DNA from: Microbacteriaceae bacterium UBA6152
Lineage (GTDB): Bacteria > Actinomycetota > Actinomycetes > Actinomycetales > Microbacteriaceae
NCBI GenBank assembly: GCA_002423075.1
Contig: DIUS01000094.1
Coordinates: 1-9,595, forward strand
Direction: 5' to 3'
DNA: 9,595 nt
This document shows, piece after piece, positions 6,253 to 9,595 of this stretch. The position numbers were made by a program, and so were the translations under genes. Numbering within the stretch: the first letter of the stretch is position 1; the number at the start of each line of letters is the position of its first letter. The notes under the pieces are model-generated. The model searched no databases. It saw only the letters and a program-made list of their open reading frames with translations, and was not told the origin of the DNA.

Positions 6253-7293
6253 ACCGCGCCGTCGTCGATGCAACTGACTGCCGAGTACGTGCCGCTCACC
6301 GAAGGCGCCGCCGCGGCACTCATCGCCCGCAGTCACGGTCTCGACATCGTGCAGATCGAGCGCCTCGCGACAGAGCGCGATGACACGTTCCGCCTGCAGA
6401 CGTCGACCGGTCGCCTCATCGCGAAGTTCGCGCACCCGCTCGACGAATGGTCGGTGCTGCACGACCAGGTCGCCGTGCTGCACGGTCTTGCGCGCACCGC
6501 TCCAGAACTGCCCGTGCAGCGCGTCGTGCCCTCGCTCAGCACCGAGCCCCTCGTACGCGTGCGTGATGAGTCGGGCGCACCTCGATTGCTGCGCGTTCTC
6601 ACCTTTCTCGACGGTGAGATGCTCGGCGCACGGCCAAGGCCCCTCGACGCCATCGAGAAGCTCGGCGCTCTGCATGCGCGGCTCGGTGCCGCGATCGACG
6701 CGGTAGGCGACGAGGCGCAGCCCCCGCTGCGGGGCGCGTCGACCCCCTGGAACCTGCTGAGCTTCGACGAGTTCGCACCGCGGATCGACGCCATCGCCGA
6801 CCCCGCAGTGCGCCGCGAGGTGGCGAGCGTGCTCGCCCGCACCGAGCTCGACGGGCTCGCCCACCTTCGAACCTTGCCGACGCTACTCGCACACAACGAC
6901 CTGCACGGTGACAACATCCTCGTGCGCGCCGAGCCCTTCACGGTGACGGGCATTCTCGACTTCGGCGACATGTGCCGCACTCCTCGAGTCGCCGACCTCG
7001 CGGTGGCCGCCTCGTACGCGCGCGGCAGCGCTCGGGCCACGGCCGAACCATGGGGGGCTGCGCGAGCCTACGCCGCCGGGTTCGAACGAGTGCAGCCTCT
7101 CACCGACGTCGAGCGCGCGCTGCTGCCCCAGCTCGTGCTGCTGCGATTGGCCCAGCGGGCCATCCTGAACTCGGCCATCGCAGCATCGAACCCGGCGGTA
7201 CGGGGCTACGCGAGCCGCAACTTGCGGGTCATAGCCCGCGATCTGCGCGAGCTCGGCGCCAGCATCCCGACCATGATCGGAGACCCGAGATGA
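6250..7293 (+). CDS. Phosphotransferase of the APH/hydroxylysine kinase fold
   Basis: Small-molecule kinase, 347 residues from GTG at 6250 (349 if the in-frame GTG at 6244 is used). The N-lobe lysine is in LIAKF (Lys 59). The catalytic loop is HNDLHGDN at 215-222, with Asp 217 as base and Asn 222 for metal, and the metal-binding DFGD is at 237-240. The GILDFGDM context and the later segment AGFERVQPLTDVERALL resemble, from memory, human hydroxylysine kinase (HYKK/AGPHD1) more than aminoglycoside phosphotransferases. Such enzymes phosphorylate a hydroxyl of a small amine or amino acid in the cytoplasm using ATP or GTP. Its ATGA-coupled partner is a phospho-lyase-like PLP enzyme, so the likely product is a phospho-amino alcohol or phospho-hydroxylysine. 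Homoserine kinase-type activity is an alternative. The true substrate cannot be read from sequence. Confidence 0.85.
   Translation: MTAPSSMQLTAEYVPLTEGAAAALIARSHGLDIVQIERLATERDDTFRLQTSTGRLIAKFAHPLDEWSVLHDQVAVLHGLARTAPELPVQRVVPSLSTEPLVRVRDESGAPRLLRVLTFLDGEMLGARPRPLDAIEKLGALHARLGAAIDAVGDEAQPPLRGASTPWNLLSFDEFAPRIDAIADPAVRREVASVLARTELDGLAHLRTLPTLLAHNDLHGDNILVRAEPFTVTGILDFGDMCRTPRVADLAVAASYARGSARATAEPWGAARAYAAGFERVQPLTDVERALLPQLVLLRLAQRAILNSAIAASNPAVRGYASRNLRVIARDLRELGASIPTMIGDPR
7279..7292 (+). promoter_or_regulatory. Ribosome binding site and ATGA overlap fixing the lyase start
   Basis: GGAG (7279-7282) stands 7 bases before ATG at 7290-7292, which overlaps the kinase TGA stop (7291-7293) as ATGA. 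This indicates termination-reinitiation coupling and excludes the open frame that extends over 100 codons further up inside the kinase gene. Confidence 0.75.
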
Positions 7294-8621
7294 TCGGACC
7301 GGCCACCTACTTCAGACCCGAGCACCGCGCCGGCCTCGACCACCGCACGCGCGAGCTCATCGACCGCCGCGAACGAGTGCTCTCTCCCGGCTACCGCTTG
7401 TTCTACGATCAGCCGCTCGAATTCGTCAGGGGATCAGGCACCAAGCTCTACACGCGCGAGGGCCACGAGTATCTCGATGTGTACAACAACGTGCCCTCCG
7501 TCGGCCACGCGCACCCCCGGGTCACCGCAGCGATCGCAGAGCAGGCGGCCCTGATCAACACCCACACGCGCTATCTGCATGAGGGGCTGATCGACTACGC
7601 CGAACTGCTGCTCGCGTCGTTCCCGCCTGCGCTTGACACCCTCACGCTCGTCTGCACCGGCTCAGAGGCCAACGATCTCGCCCTGCGTGTGGCGAAGCGC
7701 GCGACGGGCCACCGCGGCATCATCGTCACCGAGAACGCCTACCACGGGGTGACGAGCGAGATCGCGGCCATCTCACCATCGCTCGGCGGAATCGATTCGC
7801 TGGCCGACTGGGTGCGCACGGTGCGCCCCCCGACCGACGACGGAACGGCGATGCTGCAGGATGTCCGCACCGCGATCGCCGAGGTGCAGGCCACCGGGCA
7901 CGGTGTCGCGGCCATGATCGTCGACACCGCGTTCGCGAGCGACGGCTTCATCGCCCCCTCGCCGGGCACTCGCGCCGCATTGGCGCAGGTGCAGGCACTC
8001 GTGCACGCCGCTGGCGGCCTCGTGATCGCCGACGAGGTACAGCCCGGCTTCGGGCGGCTCGGAGCGACCGAAGCTGAACCTGGGCTCTGGGGATTCCTGC
8101 GGCACGGCCTGGATCCGGACCTGGTGACGATCGGCAAACCCATGGCCAATGGGCTGCCTGTCGCGGGCGTGGTCGCCCGACGCGACCTCATGGCTGCCTT
8201 CGGCGAGCGCGAACGCTACTTCAACACGTTCGCAGGAACCCCTGTCTCGGTCGCCGCGGCGCGCGCGACGTGGGACGTTCTGCACGACGAGCAGCTTCCC
8301 CAGCATGCGGCGCGGATCGGCGCCGAACTGCGCGCCTCGCTGCGTGAGCTCGCTGCGCGCCACGATCGGTTGCGCGCTCCGCGCGGAAGCGGCCTGTATC
8401 TGGCCGTCGACATCGTCGATGCGACCAGCGGCGCCCCCGACTCTCGCACCGCGGTGGCCCTCGTGAGCGCGCTGCGGCAACGGCGCATCCTGATCAGTGC
8501 GTCGGGCCGCGAGAACGCCTCGCTCAAGCTCCGCCCGCCGCTGCCGTTCTCGAGTGCCGATGCCGCGCGTTTCGCGAGCGAACTCGACGCGGCTCTGGGC
8601 GAGGTCGGCCCGCCTGACTAG
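7290..8621 (+). CDS. Class III PLP enzyme, probable ammonia-releasing phospho-lyase (annotated aminotransferase class III)
   Basis: Cytoplasmic PLP enzyme of aminotransferase fold type I class III, 443 residues, full length. Motifs in order: NNVPSVGHAHP, then INTHTRYLHEGLIDYAELL, GSEAN at 124-128, YHG at 151-153, DEVQPGFGR starting at Asp 248 (contacts the PLP pyridine nitrogen), IGKPMANGLPVA with the Schiff-base Lys at 283, and YFNTFAGTPVS. The RYLH..DYA block, SEANDLALR and GKPM.NG.PVA closely match what I recall of ethanolamine-phosphate phospho-lyase (ETNPPL) and phosphohydroxylysine phospho-lyase (PHYKPL). These convert an O-phosphorylated amino alcohol to an aldehyde plus ammonia and phosphate. 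The coupled upstream kinase fits that role. An ordinary transaminase remains possible. No aldehyde dehydrogenase gene is visible nearby. Confidence 0.85.
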   Translation: MIGPATYFRPEHRAGLDHRTRELIDRRERVLSPGYRLFYDQPLEFVRGSGTKLYTREGHEYLDVYNNVPSVGHAHPRVTAAIAEQAALINTHTRYLHEGLIDYAELLLASFPPALDTLTLVCTGSEANDLALRVAKRATGHRGIIVTENAYHGVTSEIAAISPSLGGIDSLADWVRTVRPPTDDGTAMLQDVRTAIAEVQATGHGVAAMIVDTAFASDGFIAPSPGTRAALAQVQALVHAAGGLVIADEVQPGFGRLGATEAEPGLWGFLRHGLDPDLVTIGKPMANGLPVAGVVARRDLMAAFGERERYFNTFAGTPVSVAAARATWDVLHDEQLPQHAARIGAELRASLRELAARHDRLRAPRGSGLYLAVDIVDATSGAPDSRTAVALVSALRQRRILISASGRENASLKLRPPLPFSSADAARFASELDAALGEVGPPD

Positions 8622-9565
8622 AGGGTCTGGATCGGCGCCGTGTCGAGCGGGAGGGCGCGCCGCTCGCGGATCGCCTTGCGGCGCTGCACGACCGCCTCGG
8701 TGCTCAGCACGATGAGCGCGAGCCAGACGAGGGCGAAGCCGATCCAGCGCTCGAGCGGCATGGGCTCCTGCAGCACGACGACGCCGAAAACGAATTGCAG
8801 CAGCGGTGCGAAGTACTGGATGAAGCCCATCACGCTGAGCGGCAGTCGCCGTGCGGCCGCCGCGAAGAGCAGCAGCGGCACGGCGGTGACAACTCCGGCG
8901 AGGCTCAGCAGCACGCCGTGCGCGAGGCCCTCTGAACCGGCCGTCAGCCCGCCCCCGGCGAGCTGCACCCACAGCAGGGCGCCGATCGCCGCGGGCACCA
9001 GCCAGGCCGTTTCGAGCGTGAGTCCGCCGACCGCCGAGACGCGCCCGCCCATGCGGTTCTTGAGAAAGCCGTAGAGGCCGAACGAGAAGGCGAGAGCGAG
9101 CGAGATGTAGGGCGGCTGGCCGTAGCCGATGGCGAGCACCAGAACAGCCACGACACTGATGCCGACGGCCACCCACTGACCGATGCGCAGCCGCTCACGC
9201 AAGAAGAGCACTCCGAGGGCGATCGACACGATCGGGTTGATGAAGTAGCCGAGGGCCGCCTCGACCACGAAGCCGTTGGTCGACGCATAGACGTAGACGA
9301 GCCAGTTGATGGCGATGAGGATGCCGGCGATGAGACTCAGCAGCATGATGCGCCGGTCGCGCAGCAGTGCGGCGAAGGCCGGGAACGCTCGCGTGAGCGC
9401 CAGCAGCACGAGGCAGAACACGAGGGAGAGCACGACTCGCCACGCGACGATCTCGATCGCGCCGCTCGGGCTCAGCAGCAAGAAGTAGATCGGCAGAAAG
9501 CCCCACAGCCCGTAGGCAGACACAGCGAGGGCGAGCCCCGACGACGACAGACGGTTCTCGGGCAC
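8618..9565 (-). CDS. rarD: RarD-family EamA/DMT transporter
   Basis: Polytopic inner-membrane protein of the drug/metabolite transporter superfamily, 315 residues with about ten predicted helices. Family landmarks are AYGLWGFLPIYF (17-28), EIVAWR (38-43), NWLVYVYA (87-94), EALGYFINP-like EAALGYFINP (102-111), FSFGLYGFLKN, and GFIQYFAPLLQF beginning at residue 247. RarD was named for a chloramphenicol-sensitivity phenotype, but its natural substrate is not settled. The start is GTG at 9565, preceded by TACAGT and exactly 6 bases, with no Shine-Dalgarno, so the mRNA is probably leaderless. Its 3' end overlaps the lyase 3' end by 3 bases within a CTAG. Whether it exports a product of the neighbouring pathway is unknown. 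Confidence 0.9.
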   Translation of the reverse strand: MPENRLSSSGLALAVSAYGLWGFLPIYFLLLSPSGAIEIVAWRVVLSLVFCLVLLALTRAFPAFAALLRDRRIMLLSLIAGILIAINWLVYVYASTNGFVVEAALGYFINPIVSIALGVLFLRERLRIGQWVAVGISVVAVLVLAIGYGQPPYISLALAFSFGLYGFLKNRMGGRVSAVGGLTLETAWLVPAAIGALLWVQLAGGGLTAGSEGLAHGVLLSLAGVVTAVPLLLFAAAARRLPLSVMGFIQYFAPLLQFVFGVVVLQEPMPLERWIGFALVWLALIVLSTEAVVQRRKAIRERRALPLDTAPIQTL

Positions 9566-9571
9566 AGGCTC

Positions 9572-9577
9572 ACTGTA
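9572..9577 (-). promoter_or_regulatory. -10 box of a leaderless rarD transcript
   Basis: On the minus strand TACAGT fits TANNNT and is followed by 6 bases and the GTG start at 9565, the same geometry as the kinase gene. The matching -35 would fall at or beyond the end of the window, so it cannot be judged. Confidence 0.5.
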
Positions 9578-9595
9578 GCCCGGTGGCGGAGTGCT

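Noticed and set aside
6186..6323. 46-residue upstream extension of the second receptor
   Set aside because: It would bury the signal peptide and cover the divergent promoter. The strong Shine-Dalgarno at 6193-6200 supports the ATG at 6185.
5382..6383. Plus-strand open frame antisense to the second receptor and running into the kinase
   Set aside because: Composition is dominated by Arg and Asp, it has no motif, and it crosses the divergent promoter region.
6972..7289. 106-codon upstream extension of the PLP enzyme
   Set aside because: It lies out of frame inside the kinase gene and encodes Arg/Ala-rich sequence. The ATGA overlap with GGAG spacing gives the proper start at 7290.
6250..7293. 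Aminoglycoside resistance kinase
   Set aside because: The fold is shared, but the context of the DFGD motif, the C-terminal segment and the coupled PLP enzyme point to metabolic kinases of the hydroxylysine/homoserine type.
7773..9176. 467-codon minus-strand open frame spanning the lyase and rarD
   Set aside because: Arg/Ala-rich shadow, in conflict with the convincing lyase on the plus strand and the rarD frame on the minus strand.
8618..9565. Chloramphenicol resistance determinant
   Set aside because: The RarD name comes from an old phenotype, and sequence alone gives no evidence of resistance.

Overview
This GC-rich window looks like a chromosomal segment of a high-GC actinobacterium. 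A member of the Microbacteriaceae or a relative is my best guess, from the strong G/C bias at third codon positions, TANNNT-type -10 boxes, two apparently leaderless GTG-initiated genes and long Pro/Thr-rich lipoprotein linkers. I see no mobile elements, tRNA, rRNA or CRISPR array. Genes are tightly packed; the largest gaps are 195 and 211 bases.

Layout. (1) 1-3262, plus strand: an operon for a branched-chain amino acid/amide type ABC importer (HAAT family), with livH (5' end outside the window), livM, livG and livF. It is translationally coupled, with a 9-base gap, then 11- and 29-base overlaps. (2) 3263-3457: a convergent intergenic region holding four consecutive hairpins. One is a terminator-like stem for livF and one is a perfect 14-bp stem with a UUCG loop oriented for livK. 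(3) 3458-4717 and 4929-6185, minus strand: two paralogous lipoprotein solute-binding proteins. The first (livK-like) looks canonical and has its own promoter, with a GTTAC-N6-GTAAC box upstream and a 12-bp palindrome over its -10. The second is divergent. (4) 6250-8621, plus strand: a kinase of the hydroxylysine kinase/APH fold, then an ATGA-coupled class III PLP enzyme. The latter reads like the ammonia-releasing phospho-lyases (ethanolamine-phosphate or phosphohydroxylysine phospho-lyase) rather than an ordinary transaminase. (5) 8618-9565, minus strand: a RarD-type EamA permease, convergent with the lyase and sharing a CTAG stop with it.

How they may work together. The kinase would phosphorylate a small hydroxy-amine or hydroxy-amino acid. 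The lyase would remove phosphate and ammonia to give an aldehyde. The kinase promoter overlaps, back to back, the promoter of the divergent solute-binding protein, so that protein may deliver the pathway's substrate through the adjacent LivHMGF channel. This would make the locus an uptake-plus-degradation module for an amino alcohol, with a possible link to nitrogen control. That joint function is inference; the individual family assignments are much firmer.
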